Below, piece by piece: positions 1 through 13,500 of a stretch of DNA of 64,000 nucleotides. Position numbers and translations under genes: made by a program. A model generated the notes under the pieces. The model searched no databases. It saw only the letters and a list, made by a program, of their open reading frames with translations, and was not told the origin of the DNA. The number at the start of each line of letters is the position of its first letter. Within the stretch, counting starts at the first letter, position 1. The DNA is from Certhia americana. Taxonomy: Eukaryota; Chordata; Aves; Passeriformes; Certhiidae. The stretch is taken from positions 37,249,408-37,313,407 of the forward strand of contig CM031879.1 of the NCBI GenBank assembly GCA_018697195.1, read 5' to 3'.

Positions 1-1344
1 GTCTAAAAATCAGTTAATTTATCGGGTTTTTCTTTGACTTGATGTATGTAGTTTTAAAATTGCTTTTATTTTTAATGAAGGTTAAGGGCCCAGCTGCATT
101 GAATGATCCTAGTAGTTCCCTAATGCCTTCATTAATAACTTCCTAATGTCAGTGTGTGTGGGTTTGGATTGATCCATTATCCTACAACATATGGTAGCAG
201 TCAGGGAGAAGCCCTAGAAGGACATTGGCTTATGTTTGTACTGTAAATTTCAGAGCTGGGACCTACAATATTTGGACATTGGCTATAGGATTTTATGATC
301 AAGTCTCACAATACTGTATTGTAAAAAAAAGCAATAGAGATGCTTATAGAATGAAAATGGTATTCATTTAACAGAATGAATTTCTGTGTCATCCCCTCTT
401 ATATTTGGATACTGTGCACATGCTTTATAGGGAGCAGTAGAAAAGGGAAATTTGACTAATTGCAATGATATGAATCTGACCTTTAATGTATCTTTTTGAT
501 GACTAGGGTGATCTGCTAATAATATAATGAAGATCAATATAGATATGATTTTTTTCTCCTCCTGTCTGGCCTACTATAGTGTAGCATGTAGATCTCGTTA
601 GGTGTGGCTGACTTTCCACAATTACTTTGCAATAGGGAATTTTATTTCACTCAGAAAGGTTTGAGGACATGGTGAACATCATGACAGTGGTCTTAAAGGT
701 CTTTTCTGACCTTAATTATTCTATGATTCTATGAAAAAGTAGGAAGGAGTACTGGTTTTGTCTAATTTTCTTCATATAGTTAACATGAATTGAATAATAT
801 ATTTTGTATTTGTGATGACAGTGATGCTTTAGCTACTACTTACACAGATCAAGGCTTTTCCCAGTTCTAATCTTGATCCACCAGTAAGCAAGCTGGGGCT
901 ACACAGGAAGTTAGAGGGGGCAGAGTTGGGACAGCTGACCCCAGCTGACAAAAGGGATGTTGTAGAACACATGATATTGAGTACAGCAATAGAAATTGGA
1001 GGGGAAGTTTTCTGGGATTGGAACTGATTAGGCTTGATCTAGATGTTGTTCAGCTGATGGTGAAGAATTTTGGCTTTTTTTCATCATTTTTCTTGCAATT
1101 GTTTCTTTTGTTTTCCTTTTCTTTTTCCTTATTTCTCTATAAACAAAACCCAAACCAAACCATGATTTAACTGTTTTTATCTCCACCCATGTTTTTTTCA
1201 GTTCTTCCCCTCTGACTCTTTTGTGAGGTGTGGAGTGAGTGACCAGGTGTGTGGTGCTTAGCTGCTTGCCAGGGTTAAAATGAAGGACTTAAGTTTTGGA
1301 GAGTATGCGATGAAAACTTTTCTATTTGATTTTTCTTCCCTTAG
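1..1344 (+). other. OTOGL intron (3' part)
   Basis: This is intron sequence before the first exon seen; it ends in a pyrimidine-rich acceptor with AG at 1343-1344. Apart from a CR1 tail at about 650-737 I see no coding or RNA gene in it. Confidence 0.8.
650..737 (+). mobile_element. CR1-type LINE 3' tail fragment
   Basis: The stretch reads as a decayed CR1 3' end: a 'ggtcttaaaggtcttttctg' block (about 690-709) followed by the 8-base tail unit ATTCTATG in near-tandem copies at about 718-735. That tail microsatellite is a hallmark of sauropsid CR1 elements. Only the 3' end is recognisable; the 5' boundary is uncertain and no reverse-transcriptase frame is present. Confidence 0.7.
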
Positions 1345-1512
1345 GTCTTGGTGAAGGACCCTATATTTTGGCAAGTTTTGGAGCGAATGACACAATTATA
1401 GGGGCTAATGTATCCAGCAGAAAGATATTTCCCCTGCCTAGGACTGGAGCACAAGGAAATGTAATTTTCAGTTTCATGATAACTCCAGGTCTTTTCAAGG
1501 ATAAAGATTTAT
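1345..1512 (+). CDS. OTOGL: OTOGL exon: segment leading into the AbfB-like domain
   Basis: The exon is 168 bases with phase 1 at both ends; acceptor AG is at 1343-1344 and donor GTAAGT at 1513. It encodes about 56 residues including '[20 protein letters not shown]', which matches the otogelin region just before or at the start of the arabinofuranosidase-B-like beta-trefoil. NDT and NVS are possible N-glycosylation sites. Confidence 0.85.
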
Positions 1513-4500
1513 GTAAGTGTTCTCAGCAGTTTTGCTAATGGTGAGATATATATCTCAAACTATAAGAATGATTTTTGCTGCATCTTATAAATGTCCTAAA
1601 TTAGTCTAGATATTTTTAGTAATTGGAATAAGTGGCCAATTTCAAGATGAAGGAGAGATCTAATTTTTTTTTTATATTATAAAACCTCACTTCCAGCTTT
1701 AAAGTTGACTTCTCAAAAATTATATTAGAAATATGACAAAATACAAGGGACTAGAATAATTTCATGAAAAAATCCAATTACTTTGTATAACTGGAAATTG
1801 TACAAACAAGACACAAGTGTCTAGCAAATATCAACACCGAAAGTCAATCAGGGTATTTTTGTCTCTAGCAAAATTGGTTCTACTTTATGTTTTCACCTTA
1901 TTTGTTACTTTTCCTGACCTAGAAAATGTGCAATGACTGATCAGAATGATCAGTTTATTTCTGCACTGTTAATAGGCAGCATCTCTGTGCAATGTAGAAG
2001 GTAGTTTCTTACTACCTTCTAATCCTAAATTACATTTTTTACTTATTAGAGACTTACACAAACTATACAATAAAAATAAGCATGTTTAAATATTTTCCTA
2101 CTGTATCTTTTTTCTTTTTTCACATATGTGAAAATTGTGCTAATTAATTCAATATAGATTTTGTCATTGCTTTCTCAAATAATTTAATTTGTTGAAAATA
2201 TCACATACCATGAAAAATCAACAAAAAGAAGGGCTCTCTCCACAGAAAAAAATCAAATTAAATTTACAAACATTTGAATCTTTACTGCCATTGGGAAAAT
2301 TAGGTTTTTAGATGTGATTTAGACATGAAAAATACATACAACAGAAGAATTAATTCAGTCTTGTCAAATCCCCATATAAAGTGGAAGTAAATAATTCATT
2401 ATGTCTGTGCAGTACACAGATGATTTTTGTATGGAAATGAGGGATGAAATAGTATTCCTGTATATTAAAGAACTTCAAAACTGTATTCAAGTTGAAAATC
2501 AAGTATGAACTCAGTCTTCTTATAAATTCTTATATTTTCAGAGAATTTTTTCACTTTTGATTTGTGGCATGGGTAGAGCAAATAGAGGTCAAGTCTCCTA
2601 TTTAAATAAGAGATTTTCTTACTGTATTTCTGGATATGGCTGCATATAAAAAAGCTTGACCTCAATGTTCTTACGATGTGATTTGCCACTGCTAAGCTGT
2701 CAGACTCCCAAGATATGCAAGTTCCAGTCTGAGACTGCTTAGGAATCATTTTTGAAGGTTAGCAGTAGGCTGAATGTAATTTTGGTCTAACTTGGAAGTT
2801 TCCTGGTGGTTCTGGATTATATGATCATTGGAAGTCTCTTTAACACCCTGCACTACGTTTCTAACTCATTTGTGCAACATAAAGCTGATTTTTTTTTTTT
2901 TTTTTTTGTGAAAAGCAGGTTTTTAGAAGGAGCCACTTAGCAGACAATATATAGGATTTAATCTCAATTAGAAGTTGTTTTTCTGTGAAAATCTCACCAT
3001 TTTTATTATTCTTTTTTCTTCTGTGGAAGCTCTGTCTCTCGTTTCCCTTGAATCTGCTGAAAGACCCAACTACTTTCTGTATGTACATGACAATGAAACC
3101 ATTGGGTTGGAGCAGTGGCAGGCAAGTGCCTCCTTTCAGAGACGAGCCACCTTCTTCCACCACCAGGGTCTCTGGAGTCCAGGGCTCAGTGCCTTCGAGC
3201 TGCACAGTAAAAAGGGCTTTTTCATCGTTCTCACCTCATCCAGTGTTAAAGTGGAAAAGTATGATGATTCAGAAGAATTCAAACATTTCAGTAGCTTTAG
3301 TATTGAAGGTAAATTCTGCACAATCCCCAGGGCAAAACATTCTTTTTCTGCTTTCTTCAGAGCACTTCATTTCTTGTATTTCATCAGCAATAGTAACAAA
3401 TATTTTGTCCTATTTTTGACTTCTATCTTTCTTACTCTTCCATTCTATCTCAAAATGCTATTATTTTCTAACTTTTACAGATAGGATGGTCACTTTATCT
3501 TTGATATATGTTTTCATTGGCTTACCCTTTCAAAATGAAAGTGTATTAACATACATACAAAACAGTGTATGTTAATATCTCATTAGTAATCCATAGATAG
3601 CTATTCTTCTAAATAAGTTGGGTAATTATATTGCATCTGCAACCAATACTATCTTCACTACGTTTAACTGATCTTTTAGGTTTTGAAACACAGTATATTG
3701 TAAAAATTAATGGCTGTTTTTAGTGTCAAATCTTGAAGTCTTTTAGCTTGAACAAATTTAAAATACTTGAAACTGAAAAAAATCTCACCTATTGGAAAGT
3801 TCTGAAAGAATTGTCTATTTGGTTTTCATTTTTTTTAATTTATTTGACAGTCCCAATGTATATTATAGAAAAGGCTGTACATTTATTGTTTATTGACTAT
3901 TGAATCAATAAAAAACCCCTTTCTTTCCTTCTCAGAACTCAGTGCTTCTGTGCCTTACAGAAGGATGTGTGAATGGCGATACGAATCTTGTGCTAATCCT
4001 TGTTTTAAGACATGTAGTGATCCTGAAGGAATAGCGTGTAAATTTCTTCCTCTGTAAGTAAAATTAATCTCATATTGCTACTTTGTTGTTTTTTATAATA
4101 AGCATACCATATACTTTCTGAAAATTACTGCTGCTGCAATATCCATTTAGTTTACTATCCAGATTTCAATATTGTTCTTACGAGAAGCTCTCACAAGTCA
4201 TATGAAAATATTTGTAACAAGCCTCTCATTTCTCACAGTTTCTATTCCCATTTACAAGCACTTTCCAACACAGATGTAAGAGGATATTTAGCCCAGGGGA
4301 TTAGCTTCTGGTGGTGGTTAAGTAGAAAGCTATTAAATTAAATGAAGGCTATTTCCTTATATGGATTTATAGTCGCATCCTAAACCAGCACACCATCATG
4401 CTAATACGACTACATCTTTCTGTTGTTTACGTGACAGAGATCAAAAATTGTAGCAATAGTGAGGGAGGAAGACGCCCTCTCCTGTAAGAAGAGGGTACTT

Positions 4501-7500
4501 TTATACTGGGAGATGTCCATTGGCGTGGAGGGAGGGATTTCAGAGGGGTGATGTTAGCTTGGGATTTAGTAAACAGATTTCCTGTCTCCATGGTTCTCCC
4601 CTGGCCTCTTTGAAACCACAGTAAACTAAAAAGAAAAAAGCCTAAGAACTCAAGGCACGATGGGATGGAAAAGAAAGGATATTTTAGATTTCAGACTCCC
4701 TAGGTATATGCAATTTATGATTAGAAATACTACTAATATGACTAATTTTCTCTGTTGGTATTCTTTGCTTTTTCCTTATGGGAACACTGGTTGTTAATGT
4801 AATAATTTTCTTATTGAAAAGTCCCCCCAGAATGAAAAAGACATGGGAATATAATGATTTGTCTGCATTCTCCTATGTTGAAAGGACACAAGAAAAAGGC
4901 TTTATGGAGTTAATCTAAATATTTTAATATCTCAAAAGAACATATCTGGATAAAACAAAAGTCTTGTAGACAAGTTCATCATTCTGTGAAAAACATTTCT
5001 GCTTAGGGATCTAAACTTCCACCTGGTTGTGGAAGCAGAATTGTCCAAAGCTGTCATGTTCATCAGCCTATGCAAATAATTATTAGTTTAGAAATAGAAT
5101 TATGCTGCTTAATAACTTTTTGACCTTAAAATTCCTCAAAATCCTATATTCATAATTTCATTGGAAAGTTCTCAGAACTCTGATAAGACATTCTAATGAC
5201 TTGTTTAGCCAAGTAAAATAATTTAAAATTAACTTATACTTCTACTGTGGCTCTAGAATTGACTGTGCAATATTTTAAAGGGTTGAAGGATGCATGCCAT
5301 ACTGTCCCAAAAACATGATCCTTGATGAGGTCACACTTAGATGTGTTTATCCAGAAGACTGTAAGTATACTTTATTATGTTGATCTACTCTTATAAATTA
5401 CTCCAGAGATCCCAGGAAAGGATTATTCAAATGTAAATTTTTAAAAATGCTTACTCAGAACAACTTTCTGTTGAAGATTGTCTCTCTGGATCATAGACTC
5501 CATTCCCAGTCATCCAGAATACAGCTTCTGCCTTCAAACAAGTTATATTTTAGTTTGAATTCTTATATTTCTCTAATAGTGGGTTATATATAACCTTTTG
5601 TGATTATGTTATACTCGGAGTAACTATATTTGACTATATAATGCTAGTATATTACACATCTGTAAGGGAGAAATTCTAAATGAAAGAAATACAGCTGTGG
5701 CAAAAAATTCGGTCTTTTCAGAGGATGACACACCACTAACAAATTCAGCTCATCTATTTAATAATTTCTGGTGTGTAAAGATCATACATTATTTGCATAT
5801 TTTGTGGGATAAAATATTAACATTAAAATTTAATTTTAATACCTTATCTTATTTTATTGTACACATTTTGAACTAATTACATTATGCTTGATATTTGCTA
5901 GTATGAAGTTATCTTGTATATTATCTTCTAAGGACGTAATGTACTTATCTCAAATATTTTACTATTTTGGATTTACTGAATCTTCTATGGAATTGCCTTG
6001 AGACTTCAAAATTGCCCTGCAAAAGAAAGGTTTTCACCAATAATAAAAAAATTGACTACTTTATTTGCAGACAAAATTAGAAAACATTTTGAGTCAGCTG
6101 AGTTCCTCTGAGTCATCAGACAACCTGGAACCATTGAGAAGATCTGATTTGCTAATATTTAAATGGGATTTGAGTAGAGATAGATTTGCTATTTATCTTT
6201 ACTAATAATCCATAAAAGAGAGTTAAACACACATTTTTCCTTTTAGGCATACCTGTGACACCTACAGAATCAGAAATTGGACTGAAACCTTCACTCTTAA
6301 TCTCTCACATGGGTCCTACCACAGAGAGATTTCCTCAGACACCTCCTGTATTTGTTACTTCAGGGAATAAATCAACTCTCATCGGTGTGACAGGCAAAAT
6401 AACCATGAATGCAAGCACAGCTTCAAGGGGAATGAATATGTCGACACAGTCCATTACAGACTTTTATTCACTGGAAGCATCTAATGCAGCCACCTATTCA
6501 ACATTTTCATTACAAAGTACAGTGGAGCCTTCTGATGTACTTCACAGCACAGCCAGCTCTACTGTCCTTTCCAAACCCATCCCTTCAACAGATTTTCCAA
6601 TTCTTCTTCAAGCCTCAGCAGTGACATCACATACTGCCCACTCTAATGCATCTATAACTTTACCCATTACAATAACTCCAACAACATTGCTCAGTTCAAG
6701 TCCTATTCCAACACATCCTGCATTATTAACACCCACTTCCTTAGTGCTAGTTCCATTTTCACTCAAAACATCAACCACTCAACTAGGAACAGTTCGACCT
6801 TCCTCAGCACTAACAACTTTAGCCTCCAAGATCTCTTTTGTCACTTCTGCGCTGCCTGCAGGGATTGGGAAGAGTAGGAGTCCTTCAGTAAGTCATTCTA
6901 AGGGAGCAGAAATACACTCTGAAGTGTCTTTGTCTGCCTTGCAGGCCAACAGAGAAATTATCACAAGACCTGTATTTCTTCTAGGCCCACGATTGACATT
7001 AAGCACATCTACTTCTGCATCTACTTTGCCTGTTAGAACGAGGTCTGGCATTAGTCAAACTGCAGTTTACCCAACACCAGTTTCTGCACTGTCTTCAACT
7101 GCTCCTCAAATTCCTATGACTACTAGATTTTCTAGCTCTGAGACAAGTGCTCCTCAATTAAACACAGTTTCATATTTCAAAACAGCAATACCCTCGTCTA
7201 AAACTTCTCTGATATCATTAAATGCTAGTTCTTCAACCAGTTTTTCTCCAAAGCCATTTTCATCTTCAGTGCAAACTTCAGTGACAGCTCCTGAGCAGAT
7301 ATCTCCATTAAAAAAGGGCAGTATTTCTGCTGCTCTGCCAAAAATGACTGTATCTCTACCTCAAGTTGTTTCTCAAATCCCTAAAAACACTTCTTCAAGT
7401 CCTTCTGCAACATGCACAGTATCTACACCAGTGTGTTCTCTGTTTACCTCCCTGAAGCCCAAAGCTATGGCAAGTGCCACTGTTGCCTCCAAAAGTCTTT

Positions 7501-10500
7501 ACACAGTACCTTCTGGTGCTTCCACTCCTCTAGTTGATTCAACAATCTTTGATAGGTCTGTAGTAAGTAAAGCCTCAAGAGAAAATAAGCATATAATGCA
7601 CACTGATTCCTTTTCATTGTCATCCATTTCTAAAAAGCCAATGAAATCCATCATGTCTACAGCATTCCCTCTCAGGAAATTGGTATTACCTCTAAATTCT
7701 ACATCAATAACTGCTTCAGAACTTACTGAGTACCCAAAAAGTTCAGATACAGAATTGAAAACTGACCCTGTGGCTCAAAGTTCAGGTACTTTTGTTTCCA
7801 AACATCCTTCTTTTACAAGGTCAGTATCTTTATTTACAACCTTGCTATCAACATCAGTACCATCTTATGTGACATCTCAGACTACAGGTTCTTCATTGAT
7901 TCCCATAGTCAGTAGCACATCATCACTAACACAAAATATAAGTACTGCCCAAGCATCAGTTTCATCTCTAGATACACAAGGAACTTCAAAAATTCCAATT
8001 ATAGATCTTGCAACTTCTGTGTATTTTTCTAAATTAACTTTGAAAATAAGTCTCTCTACCAACCTTTCAGCAGCACTAAAAACATCCATTGTAATGCCCT
8101 CTTTACTAATGCCTACAGCCTCTGAAATCACTTTAGAAAGCCAGCCCTCTATGCCTTCACCTCCTCCTAAGACCTCTCATATCTCTAATGTTTCTCTAGG
8201 AAAACAGAGTTCTTCGGTAAGTTCTTCAGAAGAAGATGGAACAATATCAGCCATACCAGCTGGAGTCATCACTCAATCCACTACACCAATGATCACGAAC
8301 ACAACAGTGAATGCTACATCCTCAAAAGCACCTTATAGTTTTGCAAAAATGCTACCTAGTTCTTCAGCCAGTTTATTAGTTACTTCAGGCACTACCCTAG
8401 CTTCTAGGATTACTACAAAAACCACTGATTCTTTTGTTGTCAATTTGGATTTTTATATGGCTTCAGCTTCAGTTCCTACCACCATAGAAACACACAAATC
8501 TTTATTTACAACTGCAGTAACTGAAGCTTCACAGAGCACTAGAGAAACTCCAAAGATTAATATAATGAAAACAACTGGTACTACAAGTCCGTTATCACAG
8601 ATGAAGAGTACTTCCTATATAGCATCAGAAGTTAAATACACAACTTCATTTGAAAAAAATGAGGATATTTCAGAAGATGGTCGGACTTCACATGAGCAAA
8701 AAAATGCTACAAAGACAACCACAACTGACAAATCTTCCCCACCTTATTTGCCAGTAACTGCAGTTCAGAATCTGCTTTTTTCAAGAAATACAGCCTCAGT
8801 CAAAAATATCTCTATTTCTGGAGTCCTGGGTATAATGACATCAGATAGGTCCAAACTCCCAACGCAGAAACCCATTACACCTTATTTTAGTGTAACAGAG
8901 GCCACAGAGCTGCAAACCAGAGCTATAATAGATTTATCTCATTCCAGTGGTGGAAGGGCTCTGACTTCCTCTTCAGAAACGACAGCTGTAGCTGACAAGG
9001 CTTACTTTGGCACGATGATGCATACACTGATATCTACATCTTCTGAGTGTGTGGTATGATCAGTCTTACTTTACCCTGTATGTTAAATTTTATATTATTT
9101 TTCAGTCCATTCTGTTATTCTATACATGTAATACCAGAGATTTAAAATAGTTCCTATTTTCTATTTAATTTACTTGTTTTAAAATTCTCAGTTATTCTCA
9201 GAGGATAGTTTTGTTGGTCTTACACTGCCCTGGTATATTCTGCAACTTGGATGTATTGCTCTGAAAAAAAAAAAAAAAAGGGCTTTAAAGCTATGTGAAC
9301 TTTCTATATAGCTAAATATATTTCTGAGGTGCAGAAAAGAACCATAATCCTTGGAATTTAATCTTACCCTGGCTTTCCTTTTTCCACTTGTTTCTTTGTC
9401 ATGGTGGGAGTGCATGATTTTGTGTTTCTTAAAACGCTTCAGATTATAAGTGATTATAGCATGTACCATTAATGCATAATGGTTTACATAGAATATTCCA
9501 CCAAAGATGGATGGAATAGGAAGGGTGTGGGTGAATGCACATGCATCACTGCCACTGATTACAACCACAGAAATGCAAGTCATTCCAAAACAACTGATGA
9601 GGGGCAGGTAGATGCGCTGATTCCCTCTCAGAGCTGGGGATGGGCAATTAATTGCTTGGACTTCACAAGGCCAATGAAGTTAAAGTTGACTCTGGTTGTT
9701 TTTTCCTTATATGACAGCCAAGATACCTTGAACCTGTTGACAAATGTAGCCAGTATGTATGTGTTAATATGGGTTGGATGTTATACAATCTTTCAAGGAA
9801 CTGCCCTAAGGATGTGCAGAAACCACATTGTGGCTTTCGAGGAATGCCTGTTCAAGTTAACACTGATAGCTGTTGTCCAGAATGGGAATGTCCCTGTAAG
9901 TCACTCTTTTATTTTTAAATAAAATATGGAGCCTTGATCTGTACATGTCAAGTAATAAATCAAAGGGTTGTTGCAATGGGAATATGAGGTTAAATACTGG
10001 AGTGAACTAAAAAGAGCTATTCTTCAACAAAGCAGAATGAACTATACTGAACATTTTGTTACCTTATTGACATCCTGGAGATTCAATTTTTTTAAAAATT
10101 TTTTTTATTGAAACTTTGAAATTACATCTGCAGCATGAATGCCAATATTTTTCAGATGAGATTTTCAGAATTTTTATCAGTAGAAATGTTAAGATTTCAA
10201 CATTTTATGAATAAAAATAAATTAAATACTAGCTTTTTTGAAAGCCAGAACCCCCATATTTCATTTAGCTTTAACTGAAGTTTTTATTCATGCTTAGAAA
10301 CTGCAGAAGCTGTCAGATGAGCCTGCCAAGGGAACAAAAAGGCTAAAGAGAAGTCATATTTAAAACCTTGCAGCATCAATGAAACTAATATTGCACTTAA
10401 TCTTTTTTTTTTTTTTAAGATAAGACAAATAAGTCCCTTGTCAGTATCTCAAAAATATATATATTTTTATGTATATATTTTATCTCATATTGTGCAGATT

Positions 10501-13500
10501 CATTGACCCTGCCTATGAAACATTGACTTTAGTAAAAAATTTTCACCAATTTCAACATTCTCCCCTAGCCTGGGCACACAGAAGCATGTTAAGGAATTTC
10601 CACTGAGTAACCTAAACACTTCAGCTTATGGCTCAATATGTTGTCTGCAGAACAAGGTCATATATCTATTTATCCATCTATAAATGTATATGCAAATGCA
10701 CATAATGGTAGAAATGAAAGTTTTTAAAAATGCCCTGTAATCAGTTTTGTGGTAACCTCATTAAATGACAGTTCTTTTTTAGGTCAGTGCTCTGTACTGT
10801 CTGAACTGAGTGTTATTACATTTGATGGAAACAACATAGCCCTCTGTAATATGGCTTCCTATGTTTTAGTAAAGCTACCAGGAGAAATTATTGTTGCTCA
10901 CATTGAAAAATGTCCTGCTAATCAGGTAAGGTTCTTGCATTTGTACATTAATTGTAATGGTTCCTTGAATTTTTTGTGTTACAGGTTTGAAATTATGCAA
11001 AAATATGTCAATTAAAATTTATACATAAAAGCCACACTCAATGAAAAATGCAAAGTTATTTAATTTTTAAGAAGTATGCTTAATAATGCTGTCTAGGTAG
11101 AAGAATTTTATCTTCAGTTAAATAGTAATTGTTGAGTAATAAGGAAATTCAAATGTAGGTTCCTTTTAAATTATCAACAGTGACATAATACTCAATATGC
11201 ATGTCTCCTTTCAGGCTCTCTACACAGAATTGTCCTTATAACCTTAAATTTATACTTTACAATACAGTCAAAATAGTAAAATATTTTTAATAGTCCCAAA
11301 ATATATTTTGTAGTAATTTTAGGAATATATTCATGACTTTGTGATGAGCTGTTCTTTGTATTTGTCTAGCTTTCTGCATTGTCTGCAGAGGGGATCCAAC
11401 CACTTTATTTTTAGATTGCCAGTTTAGGTCAGGTCAGTCTCATCCCTGGTGTCTGTATGTACATTTCCTTTGCATTGTCCATAGTCCTAATTTATGCAGC
11501 CTTGAGCAACTGGATTGAGTCCATCTTCAGTTTGTGAATAAACCAGTCAGTGATGAGGGGCTTCAACAGACTTCTTTCCTTCCCATCTCTTATTTATTCT
11601 CACAGGGCAACTGTGCACTTGAACTTTAAGACTGTTAAAGGCAACAGTCTTGCATTGTTTCAGAGGTTTTCTATTTTTTTTATTAAACTGCTCTCTGGTT
11701 TCCTGGGTGCAGTCTAGAGGTGGGAATGCAGAGCACATACACAGATGAGCTTTAGAAGTCTGTAGTTTTAGTTCTTAAGAAATATAATTTGAAAGGATCT
11801 TTTAGCATATGCACTAAATTAGCTGGAAAGTGCATATTTTTTATTATTTGTAATGAATATATTAAATTAGTTTAATTATTTTGCTGATTGTAGAACATTA
11901 AAGACAAATTAAACAGTAACTTATTTTTGCTAAATAAAAATGATGCTGATTATTATTGCACTTCTAATTTTTTTAATGTTTTCCAGAGTGCAAATTCAAT
12001 AAGAAAACTAGTAAGTACTTGTTTATTTTGCTGATTTTAAAATTTATTAATGATAAAAAAATAATTAATGTAAAAAAATTCAGTAGCACTGGCACAGAAT
12101 TAGAAAAATAATAGTAACTAAATTGTCTTGTCAATTTTCTTTCAAGGTTCCACCTGCAAACACTTCAGGGCTCTGTTTTAAGAAATTAAATGTCACAACG
12201 CACACTTGTCAAATACTTATCAATCGTTTAGCAAGAAAAGTAAGTACATAGCAACCGCATGTGTACTCTTAAAAAGAGGAAGAGACTAAAAAAGAGGAAG
12301 AGACTAAAAAAGAGGAAGACTATGCAGACAAATCCTATTCTGTTGTAGAATGTGAAAAATCAGATTTAAAATAAAACACTAGGGGATTAGGATTACTTTT
12401 GCAGATCAGGTTCTCAATAATTCATGGTATACTAGAGGCAAAACAATTTACATTTCTGGTACCATGTTTCACTTAAATGTCATTTTTCCAAAATGACACT
12501 TTAAAGAGCCTTTGAGATTTTAATGAAGCTGCAAAAGCAGTTATGCCTGAAACTATACTTCCAGAAACCCATGAACCTTAGAAGTGATAAATACTTAAGC
12601 TACTATTGCTAGTCAGTAACAAGTCAGAACAGATGACTTTGAATAATTCAAATGAGGTTTTGTTTCATCATACAATATGTGATAAGTAAGATTTATTCTT
12701 TCTCTAATTAGAAAAGATTTTTTTTTCCTCATGTCTACTTCATTTGCAATTTTGGAAAGTGGCACAGTTGGGAAGCTCTCTAATTTAAGCACTATGACTG
12801 TTATATGTGGCAGAGGCTGTGAAAAAAATAAAATAGTAATGCATATAAAAGACATCATTGCAATCTGGCTTTATCTCTAAAATGTGTTTGGTTTATTTTA
12901 GGTAGTTGTGGATTCTGTAATTCAACCATTACCATTTTCAAAAGAAGGACTGAGTATTCAGGATACTGGTGCAATGTATGTTGTTAATACCCCAGCTGGT
13001 ATTAGCATCAAGTGGGCTCACATTACAGGCATCATAGATATACAGTATGGATTACACTCTAACACAACGAGGAAGACAGAAGGACTTTGTGGTGAGGAAA
13101 TGGTGGCAATTTTTTTCTTATTCAATAACTTCCTGATTGAAATTTGCAACTCCTTTTTGTGTCTGCAACCAGCTGTCCCTACAGCTCATTGTGACCCTCA
13201 TCAACTATGCTGACAGTCCTATGTGAGGGCCTGTGAAATACTATTAATTAATTAATAATAAATTAATCATTCTGTTTGAAAGCACTGTGTGCTAATAAGG
13301 TATTGTGCAGAGCAAGCAGTGATCAGTACATTGTACCTAAACAACCTCTAAAAAATTTACTTCTTATACTTATTTCTGCCTGTTTTAAGATACTTGCTGA
13401 AACCAAGTAAAGAAAAAGAAAATTTTTAGTGAAGAAGTGGCTGCTAAAGAAGTTCAGGTAGTGATAGCAAATTTCAGTGATTATGGAGAATAGAATAACT

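Noticed and set aside
2975..3484. Long open frame on the + strand extending past 3308
   Set aside because: Only 3030-3308 matches an AbfB-like domain. The remainder lies beyond a donor and has no similarity or composition support.
5257..5280. Upstream acceptor (AG at 5255-5256) for the OTOGL exon ending at 5360
   Set aside because: With the incoming phase it runs into TAA within eight codons. The AG at 5279-5280 gives an open otogelin-like reading.
7877..8131. Minus-strand open frame opposite the mucin-like exon
   Set aside because: A shadow of the Ser/Thr-rich coding strand, with no independent evidence.
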